Position numbers and translations under genes: made by a program. A stretch of 64,000 bases of DNA, from the NCBI GenBank assembly GCA_958296095.1, contig OY282434.1:888001-952000 (forward strand), given 5' to 3'. A model generated the notes under the pieces. That model was not told the DNA's origin and did no database searches. It saw only the letters and a list, made by a program, of their open reading frames with translations. Shown here piece by piece: positions 9,370 to 17,393 of the stretch; position 1 is the stretch's first letter; each line of letters opens with the position of its first letter. This DNA is from an uncultured Oligoflexales bacterium. GTDB taxonomy: Bacteria > Bdellovibrionota_B > Oligoflexia > Oligoflexales > JAPPIL01.

Positions 9370-9675
9370 TTAGGCAACTTTTTCTACGTCAATCTTAACC
9401 TTCAACCCAAAGGGGGCGAGCATCTTGTCTAGGGTCTCCAGTTTAGGGGGCGATTTCTGCGAGATGATTCTTGCCACGCTCGCACGCTGCATTCCAGCCA
9501 AAGCGGCAAACTCTGTCACTCCCATTTTCCCGATGACACTCACCAGTGCGTCGAGAAGGGACAGGCCTTCTTCCCCATCTACAGTGGACATAAGTGCCAA
9601 CAAATAGCTTTGTCGATACTGTGGATCACGCAGCTGTGCAGCTACATAGCTGTCATAGTCATTTGACCGATGCAC
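9370..9675 (-). CDS. HTH antitoxin of a RelE/HigB-type toxin-antitoxin pair
   Basis: 101 residues. The C-terminal two-thirds is a HigA-like helix-turn-helix domain (GVTEFAALAGMQRASVARIISQKSPPKLETLDKMLAPFGL), a type often annotated as an addiction-module antidote. Translation starts at a GTG (9675) with GGAGGA six bases upstream, inside the last codons of the toxin gene; the two genes overlap by 17 bases with the toxin first. Such antitoxins neutralise the toxin and repress their own operon. The pair is in the insertion between protease copy 1 and its lipoprotein partner. Confidence 0.8.
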   Translation of the reverse strand: MHRSNDYDSYVAAQLRDPQYRQSYLLALMSTVDGEEGLSLLDALVSVIGKMGVTEFAALAGMQRASVARIISQKSPPKLETLDKMLAPFGLKVKIDVEKVA

Positions 9676-10000
9676 AATAGTTCCTCCAGTAGAATCTCGC
9701 CTTCTTTATGTCACGGCTTTGTGTTGATTTGCTCCCCGCGGCGAGTATCAACATGTTGCCACCCTTCTTTCGCGCAAAATATACACGGTAGCCAGCCCCA
9801 GCATGAACCCTGATCTCAAAAATACTGTCCCCCAGTGCCTTGATGCTGTGTCTGCCGCCACCGAGCCGTACCCTTTCCAGGTAGGCATCAACCCGTGCCC
9901 GCAACTCAGACGGTAGCGCTGAAGACCACTCGATATAGGGACACTTCCCGTTGGGAAGCTTGTAGAATGCTACCAAGCTCACGACAAGCGATCGTAACAT
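9659..10000 (-). CDS. RelE/HigB (Gp49-like) family toxin
   Basis: 113 residues. The fold signature is SIFEIRVHAGAGYRVYFARKKGGNMLILAAGSKSTQSRDIKKA, matching phage Gp49-like/HigB killer proteins: an E-x-R strand, a YRVYF strand, then a basic C-terminal helix. The N-terminal part GKCPYIEWSSALPSELRARVDAYLERV is the usual helical pair. Members are generally ribosome-dependent mRNA endonucleases. It precedes and overlaps the antitoxin gene. The toxin-first order fits HigBA-like systems. Activity is inferred from family only. Confidence 0.8.
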   Translation of the reverse strand: MLRSLVVSLVAFYKLPNGKCPYIEWSSALPSELRARVDAYLERVRLGGGRHSIKALGDSIFEIRVHAGAGYRVYFARKKGGNMLILAAGSKSTQSRDIKKARFYWRNYCASVK

Positions 10001-10152
10001 TTACGTTACGGTCGCGCAAGCTCAAGGTGGGAACGGCTATCAATTAAGAGGCTATTGTGGCTATCCCCATTATTGGCACACTTAGCCGGTTAAATCCAAC
10101 GTGTTGCCCATATGGTAACGATCCAAAAAGCATCACGCCGCGATGAGGGAGC

Positions 10153-10312
10153 GAGAAAGCGGCAAAAAGTCCAGCGAGCGTAGCGAGCGAGAAAGCGGCA
10201 AAAAGTCCAGCGAGCGTAGCGAGCGAGAAAGCGGCAAAAAGTCCAGCGAGCGTAGCGAGCGAGAAAGCGGCAAAAAGTCCAGCGAGCGTAGCGAGCGAGA
10301 AAGCGGCAAAAA
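10153..10312 (+). repeat. 36-bp tandem repeat, four full copies plus a partial one
   Basis: Copies start at 10153, 10189, 10225 and 10261, and the fifth start at 10297 diverges after about 14 bases. The unit is built from the same AGCGAGC and GAGAAAGCGGCAAAAAG words as the dispersed mosaic repeat. Copies are essentially identical, implying recent expansion. Reading frames through it (FCRFLARYARWT repeats on minus) are repeat artefacts. There are no spacers, so it is not a CRISPR array. Confidence 0.9.
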
Positions 10313-10344
10313 AGTCGCGTAGCGAGCGATATAGAAAGCCGCGC

Positions 10345-10480
10345 AGCCAAAAAATTCAGCCAACATATTGGCGAGTTACAAAAAAATACGGACAAAATCA
10401 CAAGCAAAGCTAAAGCAAAAAAAAACGGTCGATACGTTGCGTGGTCTAAGCACTGGGTGCTGGCAATATTTTTTTGGAGG
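10345..10480 (+). promoter_or_regulatory. Conserved leader of lipoprotein copy 1
   Basis: From AGCCAAAAAATTCAGCC to the GGAGG ribosome-binding site (10476-10480) this block is repeated almost base for base at about 17250-17387 ahead of lipoprotein copy 2. It includes a poly-A tract and ACGGTCGATACGTTG. It probably holds the shared promoter, but no convincing -35/-10 pair is obvious. The left edge marks the point where the two duplicated regions diverge. Confidence 0.5.
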
Positions 10481-10486
10481 TGAATG

Positions 10487-11158
10487 ATGAAAATTACAGC
10501 AGTTATGGCTTTGGCAATGGTGGCACTGAGCGGCTGTCAGGTTGAGCAGGACGAAGAGGTCGCGGAGGTTAAGATCGATCCTGGGGGATTCGTAGAACCG
10601 ACAAGTAGACCTCCGATGTGCCCACATTATCGTACAGATAACTATGACATTCCCGGACACACTCCGCTATCGCTCCACTTCCTATTAAGATGGAAAGAAG
10701 GGTGGGGGCACCAAATTTGTCTTAATCTTACCGGGGACAGCCCCTTAACAACTGAGATGGCTCCAGCAAAACGCTGTGATAAGAAGAAGGAGTTGACGTT
10801 TCTATCTGTTAAACCTAAAGGGGATGATAGAGTGGCACTCTATGGAGAAGACGATGGTACTAATTATCGTTTTCTGTGCAAATTAAAAGATGTAAATTCA
10901 AGAAGAACCAGATCACACGAAAACCCACCAGCTGCACCACCGAGTGATTCTGAACCAGCTCGTGATTCTGATACTAAGGCTTTGAGGTGGATTGTGGCTA
11001 AAGTGGATGTTATTCTCCCTCCAGGGGAAGGAGAACCTCTGGAAGGTGAGGAGGCTCCGTTTAGCCTTAAAAAAGAAAATGAATGCTGGCCTGATTTACC
11101 ATCGGAATGTCGGAACCCGTGGGATGAAGACCCCCGCATTGGGCGTTTTGCACAATGA
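10487..11158 (+). CDS. Small lipoprotein of unknown function, copy 1
   Basis: About 223 residues. The signal MKITAVMALAMVALSGC has a clear lipobox (ALSGC), so the mature protein is predicted to be lipid-anchored. The ATG at 10487 is chosen over 10484 because GGAGG is six bases upstream, as in the paralogue at 17394. The mature part has scattered cysteines and a C-terminal ECWPDLPSEC motif that corresponds to QCWPHSRAAC in the paralogue, suggesting conserved disulfides. I do not recognise the family. Its partner in the duplicated cassette is the exported subtilase. Confidence 0.7.
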   Translation: MKITAVMALAMVALSGCQVEQDEEVAEVKIDPGGFVEPTSRPPMCPHYRTDNYDIPGHTPLSLHFLLRWKEGWGHQICLNLTGDSPLTTEMAPAKRCDKKKELTFLSVKPKGDDRVALYGEDDGTNYRFLCKLKDVNSRRTRSHENPPAAPPSDSEPARDSDTKALRWIVAKVDVILPPGEGEPLEGEEAPFSLKKENECWPDLPSECRNPWDEDPRIGRFAQ

Positions 11159-11198
11159 GGGGGCTAGTCACAAGGAGACATCTAGCTGCGGGTTTTTT
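11131..11198 (+). terminator. Possible terminator after lipoprotein copy 1
   Basis: CCCCCGCATTG (11131-11141) and CAATGAGGGGG (11153-11163) form a stem with one mismatch and an 11-base loop, overlapping the stop codon. A second small stem GCTAG/CTAGC follows, then GCGGG and six T residues (11193-11198). The T run is separated from the strong stem, so termination efficiency is uncertain. Confidence 0.4.
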
Positions 11199-12822
11199 GC
11201 CATCGCGATCGCAAATGAAAAATAATCTCTGAGTATGCGGCTCTGTCTTTTTCGGTGCGGTTAAGTACCGGGCGTTTGAAGCGGTTGACGACATGCATTT
11301 GTGCTTGAGCGGCGATTTGTTCGTAGAGGTTGAGGCTGTCGTTAGCAACGAGGAAAATATCACTATCATCGGCAAGGAAGCGACGGCAGTTGCGCAGAAC
11401 CGCAGCAATACCTCGTATGTAATCAGCTTGCGCTTGCCTGCTCTTGCCTTGCTGCAAGCGGCCGATCTCTTGGCTATCACGACGGGGCAAGCCGAGGAGG
11501 TCATAGGCATACGCATGTTGCTCGTGATAATCTATGAGACCAACATAGGGTGGACTAGAAAAAATACCGCGGATTTTTTGTTTTTCGACTAGTGCGGCAA
11601 GTTTAGGGTGTTTATGTTTGAGTTCGTTAGCGATATCGAGATGGCGTGCATCACCTGTCAAGCAGAACTGTGGCTGTGCGGTGCGTAGCTGGGAAAACTT
11701 TGCTAGACGTTGCAAAGTGTCTTTGCTGTAACGTTGCCACCAACTGAACAGCGAAAACAGCGGGCGACAAACCTTGCCATGCTTGGCACAATAGTAAGTC
11801 GTGGTCATCGGCTCTTTCAGTGTTGCCAAGTCGGCATGCATCGTGGCACGGCATGAACGCACAGTGCGGCTCAGCATAATTGTCATTACCTCTCGATCGC
11901 CTGCATTGCTAGAGTTGGCAATATGCTCAGCCAGAAAGTTGATTTCTCTACGCACAGGGTGCAGATACCATCTAGTGAGAAAGTTTCTATCGTTGCTTGC
12001 CTGCAATAACTTAACTTTGTATTCAGCAAGTAACCGATGATAGCGGGGCAGAAACTTCTGTGCCTGTGCAGGGCCGTAAGTTTTTTCGTCAATTTCACCT
12101 TGTCGCACCAGATACTTAAATTCAGGCGAAGGAAAGTGCTCAGCATTAAATTGCGACAATTCTTGAGCGAGATGTGCTTCAAAGGCAGGCAGACGTGAGC
12201 TTATGACAAGATGTTGCAGCTTATCACTGAGCCTAGCAACTGTTTCTGCTATGCTAGGTAAGTTGTGTGCACCCACCTTAACGTTGCTAATCAAAGTGTT
12301 GAACGCCGAAATATCAATGCCAATCGCAGGCATGCCTAGTTCGTTTGCTTGCACCAGCGTCGTGCCACTACCACAAAACGGGTCGAGAATTATATCACCA
12401 CGCTGAAAATAAACCTGCCGTTTGAATTTATCCGTGTGCTCATCAAGAAAATATTCTACCAACTGGGGGATAAACTTGCCCTTGTAAGGATGCAGACGAT
12501 GCACGTGTTTGGTTGTTTCCGCTTCTTTCACATCTGCAAACGACAATGCCCAGTTCGCATCGTGTCCTTGCCAGCTGTCTTTGCGCTGCTGATTATAGGT
12601 GCGATAGTAGTCGATTAGTTCTCGTTTCGAGACCGCGGTCGTGCCACCACGCTCAAGTTTGCGAATGCGCCCATATTGAATAAGATAGGCGATATTAGAG
12701 GGTGTAACGTTTTTACGCAGATATTTACTCGCCCAACGACTGGCAACTGCGACCGTCATCAAATCCTGCGTCGCCGACACCGCACGATAACCATGATCAC
12801 CGCGGCTAGATGTGGGTTGCAT
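11182..12822 (-). CDS. DNA N4/N6 methyltransferase with N-terminal HTH
   Basis: 546 residues. A MerR/excisionase-like helix-turn-helix occupies about 24-75 (ASKYLRKNVTPSNIAYLIQYGRIRKLERGG). The AdoMet motif DPFCGSGTTLVQANELG is at 148-164 and the catalytic motif SSPPY at 422-426. SPPY is more usual in N4-cytosine than in N6-adenine enzymes. The SAM motif precedes the catalytic motif with some 270 residues between, room for target recognition. The start has AGGAG 8 bases upstream. No restriction endonuclease is recognisable nearby, so it may be solitary. The next gene upstream on the same strand is an AlbA_2 ATPase-like protein, a common companion in defence islands (inference). Confidence 0.85.
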   Translation of the reverse strand: MQPTSSRGDHGYRAVSATQDLMTVAVASRWASKYLRKNVTPSNIAYLIQYGRIRKLERGGTTAVSKRELIDYYRTYNQQRKDSWQGHDANWALSFADVKEAETTKHVHRLHPYKGKFIPQLVEYFLDEHTDKFKRQVYFQRGDIILDPFCGSGTTLVQANELGMPAIGIDISAFNTLISNVKVGAHNLPSIAETVARLSDKLQHLVISSRLPAFEAHLAQELSQFNAEHFPSPEFKYLVRQGEIDEKTYGPAQAQKFLPRYHRLLAEYKVKLLQASNDRNFLTRWYLHPVRREINFLAEHIANSSNAGDREVMTIMLSRTVRSCRATMHADLATLKEPMTTTYYCAKHGKVCRPLFSLFSWWQRYSKDTLQRLAKFSQLRTAQPQFCLTGDARHLDIANELKHKHPKLAALVEKQKIRGIFSSPPYVGLIDYHEQHAYAYDLLGLPRRDSQEIGRLQQGKSRQAQADYIRGIAAVLRNCRRFLADDSDIFLVANDSLNLYEQIAAQAQMHVVNRFKRPVLNRTEKDRAAYSEIIFHLRSRWQKTRS

Positions 12823-12889
12823 TGCTCAGTCTCCTGTGTGGTCTCGACCACTGTAGCACGGTACTAGATGAAATCAAACTGGTAGGTTT

Positions 12890-13051
12890 GGAGAAGGGGG
12901 GCTTGGGGTCAAGCTTGAACGCAATCACGAGGGGTCTGAGTGCAAGCAGCGAGGGAGCAAGAAAGCGGCAAAAAGTCCAGCGAGCGTAGCGAGCTAGGAA
13001 GCGGCAAAAAGCAGCGTAGCGAGCGTTACAAAAAGCCTCGTAAGGCGAGCG
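12890..13051 (+). repeat. Mosaic repeat cluster 3 (short-repeat part only)
   Basis: This consists of AGCGAGC-rich repeats with words also seen in the 36-bp tandem array (AAAAAGTCCAGCGAGCG). There is no complete stem-loop module. It runs directly into the 3' end of the AlbA_2 gene, whose last codons and stop are repeat sequence. Confidence 0.75.
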
Positions 13052-14335
13052 TTACAAAGAGCCGTGCGCCGCGCTAGCAGTCAGCCGACGAAAAATTACT
13101 GTAACGAAAGCTTTGTCAATTTTAAATTGCACGGGGGGCAATCCTGCTTGCGCGGTAAGTGTTTGCATTTTGCGGATACCGGTGCCCATCTTCTCGATAT
13201 ACCCAGCCCTTAGCATGAGATCTGCTAAAAGAGGGTTACGGGCGATACTTCTACTACTCTCGGCAAAAGCACGTTTACTCAAACCACTGGGCAATCCTCC
13301 GATACTGTCGATTTCTACTCGATCGTCGTATATTTCAACCTTAACAGTAGCACGATCATCAAAATAATCCCGATGCGTGACAGCATTGACAACTGCTTCC
13401 CGCAAAGCACCGATAGGTATCTCTAACGATTCCTCACGTTGAATTTTGTTGCTAGGAAAGTGATACGATAGATTAAGGTGGCGGTGAAGGAAAGCCATAG
13501 CACTATCAATGTTAGCCAACAGATCCTGATTAAAAGTTTTTCTGTCAATGATGTAAAGCTTGTCAGTGCCTTTGAACAAGGCACAATCTACGGCAGTATG
13601 GATATAAAACTCATGAAGTTTTTCCGCAAAAAACAACACACCCGCGTTATTGAATTTCAAACTGTTTACCGAACCTCTTACTACTGCGAGGTTTTGCAAA
13701 ATTTCACAGATATTACGTTTGTGCTTTGCTCCACCCCAGTCCTGGCCGAAATTAAAGTCGAAACCACCTCTGGGGAGAGATAATTCAGAGAGATCATTGT
13801 TGCCTTGGTGTCTAGCCATCTCGCGGTTAACTGCCAGCTTGCGCAAAAATCCGCGCAGTTTTTCTTCAGAAAAATGTTTTTGGTAAGAAAAATCCAAGCA
13901 AATAGCACCATCAAAGGAGACTGTCCCTATGGACTGCATGAAGGATTTAATTTCATCGCGGGTCATTTTTTGCGACGAAGCACCCGATCTAATATAGAAA
14001 CCATCTGTGCATTTGTATGGCTTGTCTCGACCGGATTTGACCGAGACAACCAGCACCTTCTCCTTCTCTAGCACTTGTACCGTGATAGGGATTCTCGGAT
14101 CGCAGTTCCGAGCTAAGTCATTAATTTGACTTCTAATTTTGTTACTGACATCGGCACCAACTATTTGCCCGCTGTCAGACACTCCGATGTAAATCTTTCC
14201 ACCGCGTGAATTGGCAAAGGCGACCATCTCCCTTCCCATGGAGGGATGATAGCCTTCCTTGAACTCTGTCCGGTAGCCCTCACCGCTAGCGATGACCCTC
14301 TGCAACCGATCTCTGACTGTGGAGCCCTCTGCCAT
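13052..14335 (-). CDS. AlbA_2 (Schlafen-type) domain protein with C-terminal HATPase
   Basis: 427 residues. Residues about 14-130 form an AlbA_2 domain (EFKEGYHPSMGREMVAFANSRGGKIYIGVSD...GFYIRSGASSQKMTRDEI). The C-terminal part around 325-410 has the HATPase_c_4 pattern (LREAVVNAVTHRDY, a GLP loop, and LMLRAGYIEKMGTGI). These proteins are annotated as ATP-binding proteins or RecG-like transcription regulators; roles in regulation and phage defence have been proposed for the family. The final residues HGSL and the stop come from the mosaic repeat (GGCTCTTTGTAACG). Its stop is 230 bases upstream of the methyltransferase start on the same strand. Confidence 0.85.
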   Translation of the reverse strand: MAEGSTVRDRLQRVIASGEGYRTEFKEGYHPSMGREMVAFANSRGGKIYIGVSDSGQIVGADVSNKIRSQINDLARNCDPRIPITVQVLEKEKVLVVSVKSGRDKPYKCTDGFYIRSGASSQKMTRDEIKSFMQSIGTVSFDGAICLDFSYQKHFSEEKLRGFLRKLAVNREMARHQGNNDLSELSLPRGGFDFNFGQDWGGAKHKRNICEILQNLAVVRGSVNSLKFNNAGVLFFAEKLHEFYIHTAVDCALFKGTDKLYIIDRKTFNQDLLANIDSAMAFLHRHLNLSYHFPSNKIQREESLEIPIGALREAVVNAVTHRDYFDDRATVKVEIYDDRVEIDSIGGLPSGLSKRAFAESSRSIARNPLLADLMLRAGYIEKMGTGIRKMQTLTAQAGLPPVQFKIDKAFVTVIFRRLTASAAHGSL

Positions 14336-14399
14336 TGAACTCGATCCCTTATCTCGAAGTCGGGCGGGAATGTAGCTGACGGCAAGCCAATCTTCAAGG

Positions 14400-14966
14400 A
14401 CAAAATCCTGACTCCATCGTTAGACCGAGAGGCTTGATAACAAGCAGAGAGACCTGATGACAAGCCTGAACGCAACCGCGAGGGGTCTGAAAACAAGGAG
14501 CGAGCGGGGAGCTAGAAAGCGGCAAAGAGCAGCGTAGCGAGCGAAGCGAGCGATACAAAAAGCATCGCGCAGCGAGAGGCTAGGGGGCAAGCAGGGGTCT
14601 TCGTGGCAAACCCAAGCGGAGCTAGCACCTTAGCCCGCACCCCCGTTATCTTGGCACGGCACAGACCTGCCGAGAAACTCCCCACGAATATGTATAAGCA
14701 CATGCCTTATGCAAAGAAATAAACTGAACGCAATCGCGAGAGGTCTGAGGACAGGGAGCGAGCGGGGAGCTAGGAAGCGGCAAAGAGCAGCGTAGCGAGC
14801 GAAGCGAGCGTTACAAAAAGCAGTGCGCAGCGCAAAGAGCGAGCTAGAAAGCGAGCGTTACAAAAAGCAGCGTAGCGAGCGAAGCGAGCTAGAAAGCGAG
14901 CGTTACGAAAAAGCATCGTGTAGCGCAGCAAGCCTTACAGATGATTGCATGCGGAACTCGGAACTT
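14400..14966 (+). repeat. Mosaic repeat cluster 4
   Basis: This is a left half-module at about 14643-14740 with CCGTTATCTTGGCACGG, GACCTGCCGAGAAACTC and GCAATCGCGAGAGG, flanked on both sides by AGCGAGC-rich repeats. The last 40 bases before the protease stop repeat the end of cluster 1, so the duplication of the protease included its 3' flank. No supported gene. Confidence 0.78.
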
Positions 14967-17117
14967 TTAATTCGGCGTGATACTATCGAGCAAAGCCTGA
15001 TGCTCGGATGCTGGGCTGACCTGTTTATGTAAGTCGAGCAGTTTTTTTAGAGCCTCACGGTTGTCGGTGTGTTTGACGGTAAAGTTAATATGTCCTTCCA
15101 GTTCCTTGGCTATCTCGTTCGCTAACTTCAGATTATACGCATCATCGAGATCATCCGCGGCAGACATCTCGTCCACAGTGGTATAGCTGTTGCCAAGAAC
15201 ATTGTATCCAATAATTTCCTGCAACATCTCGTAATTATATGCAAACAGTTCGCGGCTATCGTGCAAAATCGACCACTCGACCAGGTTTAGCGACTGCCCC
15301 GCGAACATCGGCAACTGTCGGGCAACGCGTGCTTCATAGGAATAGGCTCTGATTAAGAAGTCCGTGTCAATCTCGATCCGGCGTTCGCTGATGATTTCTT
15401 CAAGTACATTTCCTTCCGCCAATGTTTCACGCCGAAGACTTGGTAGTGTGAGAGTTACTTTCTCCTCGTCGCTGATGTCAAACCGTTTCAGCATGGCATC
15501 GACCAGTTGTTTAGCCTGTTGCACATCCTTGCTATAGTTTATGATAAAGAGCAGGGGATTAAACCAGTTAAAGCTCAGCCAAGGATTGTCTGCAGGCAAG
15601 TCCTGTTTATTCCACCCCATAGGCTCTTCGCTGTCCGCCCACATCATGGCCAGCAAGAGGTCTTTGTTCAGATACCTATGAACGAGTTGTGGCGTGTTAA
15701 TTTCTTTAGCATAAAGGTTTAGCAGGCTAGCTTTAAAAAGTTCCGAATATCCCCATTCAAGATCCATCGTGAGGTGAATTCGTGGCTGTAGCCTTGCCGC
15801 TAAGATTGGGGGGACACCGTAGAAATCAGCTAAACTTGTGTAGCCAGCCTGCGCGTAAACTGCTCCTAGTGCCCGGCGAGCATCCTGGTTGAGTGCATCG
15901 AGTGCCACCGCCTCCCGCAGTTTGGATAACACGGCTTGTGATGAGTAATTACCTCCCGAGTTGCGTAAACGCACAGTTTCCTCGTAGAGCTGTCGCGCTT
16001 CGGCAGTGAAATCATACGTGCGGGGATCTCCGATCAGTTGTGCCACGCTCTGATCACCACTGCTTGCCTGTTGGGCAATACGATGTGCGACCCGCAGTAA
16101 TTTGTAATGGTTTAATATGCCGCCATTGCGGATGTTTTCGTCATTCGTCGCCATAGGGGTAGAAGTTTCCTGCAACAGGTGAACAATTAGATTGCGGAAC
16201 TCATACTGCTTGGTAAATTCATTGTAATCAAGCGGTTCAGCTGTGAGGCTTGTGATCGCGGTGGGAGGCAGGATGGCAAACATATCGGCAAGTGCCCCGC
16301 TGACCGTCGGGGCTGATAAGCTTGTGCCATCACCACGCTTACCGTCGGGGAACCGGTGGTCGCCTGGAGCATAGATATGGCCATCATCGGAGTAGTCGCT
16401 TATCTCACCACGAGGATCGATCGCACCGACCAAGATTGGCTTGGGTCTTTTCAGGAAACGATCTATGGAGTCCTCCACCCGCAAGGATTCGTTGCCAGCC
16501 GCCGTAACGATAGTCGTGTAGCTAGGAAGCACATCGCTCAAGTCAACTTTAGGCCCTTTTCTATGAAGCGAGACGTTGAGAACGTCAAGTCCGCTTATGC
16601 TACCATAAATATCTTGTCGATAAATCTTGCCAGCAATCTGTTCAGCGATCTGTCCAGTGGTGTACCTGTTTCGGTTGATCAAAAAATTTAATTCGCCAAA
16701 AACACTAATCCCAAACGGAGGCGCACCCACCGCAACACTAGTGACATAGAGACCATGCCAACCAAGTCGCGTCGAGGAAGTGTTCGCAGCAAGTTCTTTC
16801 TGCAATTCCTGCCCAACCCGCGCGACGGAAGCATCCTGTAAGAACTCGGAAGAAATTCTCCCACCTTCGCCATCTTCGCCATGAAAGACATCCCAAATAC
16901 CGACAGTTGGTCGATAAAAGCCTTCTTTTGTAGCCAAATCCAAACGAGCCAACCAGCGACGTGCCTCAGGTGTGAACACCGCCTCCTGCCCCCAAAAATG
17001 CGGCAACCGCCCAAAGCTCTGTGACATAAAAGATTTCCCGCGTACACCGGGTAACGCCTTTGCCTGCACCAGGCCAGTGACCAGGACAAAGACTGCTATA
17101 GTAATTGTATACTTCAT
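14967..17117 (-). CDS. Exported subtilisin-like (S8) serine protease, copy 2
   Basis: 716 residues, paralogue of the protease at 4665-6758 with long near-identical stretches at both ends. The signal peptide is MKYTITIAVFVLVTGLVQA. The candidate triad is Asp76 (VGIWDVFHG), His121 (RLGWHGLYVTSVAVG) and Ser266 (DGTSLSAPTVSGALADM), with the oxyanion Asn near 209 (TAAGNES). The residue before the catalytic His is Trp rather than Thr, which differs from copy 1 and from typical subtilases. Copy 2 has small insertions around 152-166 and in the C-terminal half. It sits head to head with lipoprotein copy 2, 276 bases apart, the arrangement that looks ancestral. Confidence 0.85.
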   Translation of the reverse strand: MKYTITIAVFVLVTGLVQAKALPGVRGKSFMSQSFGRLPHFWGQEAVFTPEARRWLARLDLATKEGFYRPTVGIWDVFHGEDGEGGRISSEFLQDASVARVGQELQKELAANTSSTRLGWHGLYVTSVAVGAPPFGISVFGELNFLINRNRYTTGQIAEQIAGKIYRQDIYGSISGLDVLNVSLHRKGPKVDLSDVLPSYTTIVTAAGNESLRVEDSIDRFLKRPKPILVGAIDPRGEISDYSDDGHIYAPGDHRFPDGKRGDGTSLSAPTVSGALADMFAILPPTAITSLTAEPLDYNEFTKQYEFRNLIVHLLQETSTPMATNDENIRNGGILNHYKLLRVAHRIAQQASSGDQSVAQLIGDPRTYDFTAEARQLYEETVRLRNSGGNYSSQAVLSKLREAVALDALNQDARRALGAVYAQAGYTSLADFYGVPPILAARLQPRIHLTMDLEWGYSELFKASLLNLYAKEINTPQLVHRYLNKDLLLAMMWADSEEPMGWNKQDLPADNPWLSFNWFNPLLFIINYSKDVQQAKQLVDAMLKRFDISDEEKVTLTLPSLRRETLAEGNVLEEIISERRIEIDTDFLIRAYSYEARVARQLPMFAGQSLNLVEWSILHDSRELFAYNYEMLQEIIGYNVLGNSYTTVDEMSAADDLDDAYNLKLANEIAKELEGHINFTVKHTDNREALKKLLDLHKQVSPASEHQALLDSITPN

Positions 17118-17172
17118 TTAATCCACCAATTGTATGCTCTAATCATCCTATTAATAAGCAACCGCACACCAA

Positions 17173-17199
17173 CGTATATTAAAGTAAGTGTAGTGTCAA
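17173..17199 (-). promoter_or_regulatory. Candidate promoter of protease copy 2
   Basis: On the minus strand TTGACA (17199-17194), then 15 bases, then TATACG (17178-17173). Identical boxes and spacing occur ahead of copy 1, and the surrounding 60 bases are conserved between copies, supporting function although the spacer is short. Confidence 0.42.
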
Positions 17200-17393
17200 T
17201 AGTATATTATCAAAACCTATGTAATTTTATTGCGCCACGCTGCGCAGCGTAGCCAAAAAATTCAGCCAACATATTGGCGAGTTACAAAAAAAATCTGACA
17301 AAATCACAAGCAGAGCTAAAGCAAAAAAAAAAAAAACGGTCGATACGTTGTGTGGTCTGAACACGGTGTGCTGGTATTTTTTGGAGGTAAGTG

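Noticed and set aside
10153..10312. CRISPR array
   Set aside because: Units are directly adjacent with no spacers and no cas genes are nearby.
10090..10407. Minus-strand frame with repeated FCRFLARYARWT
   Set aside because: It is produced by the 36-bp tandem repeat; no start signal or recognisable domain.
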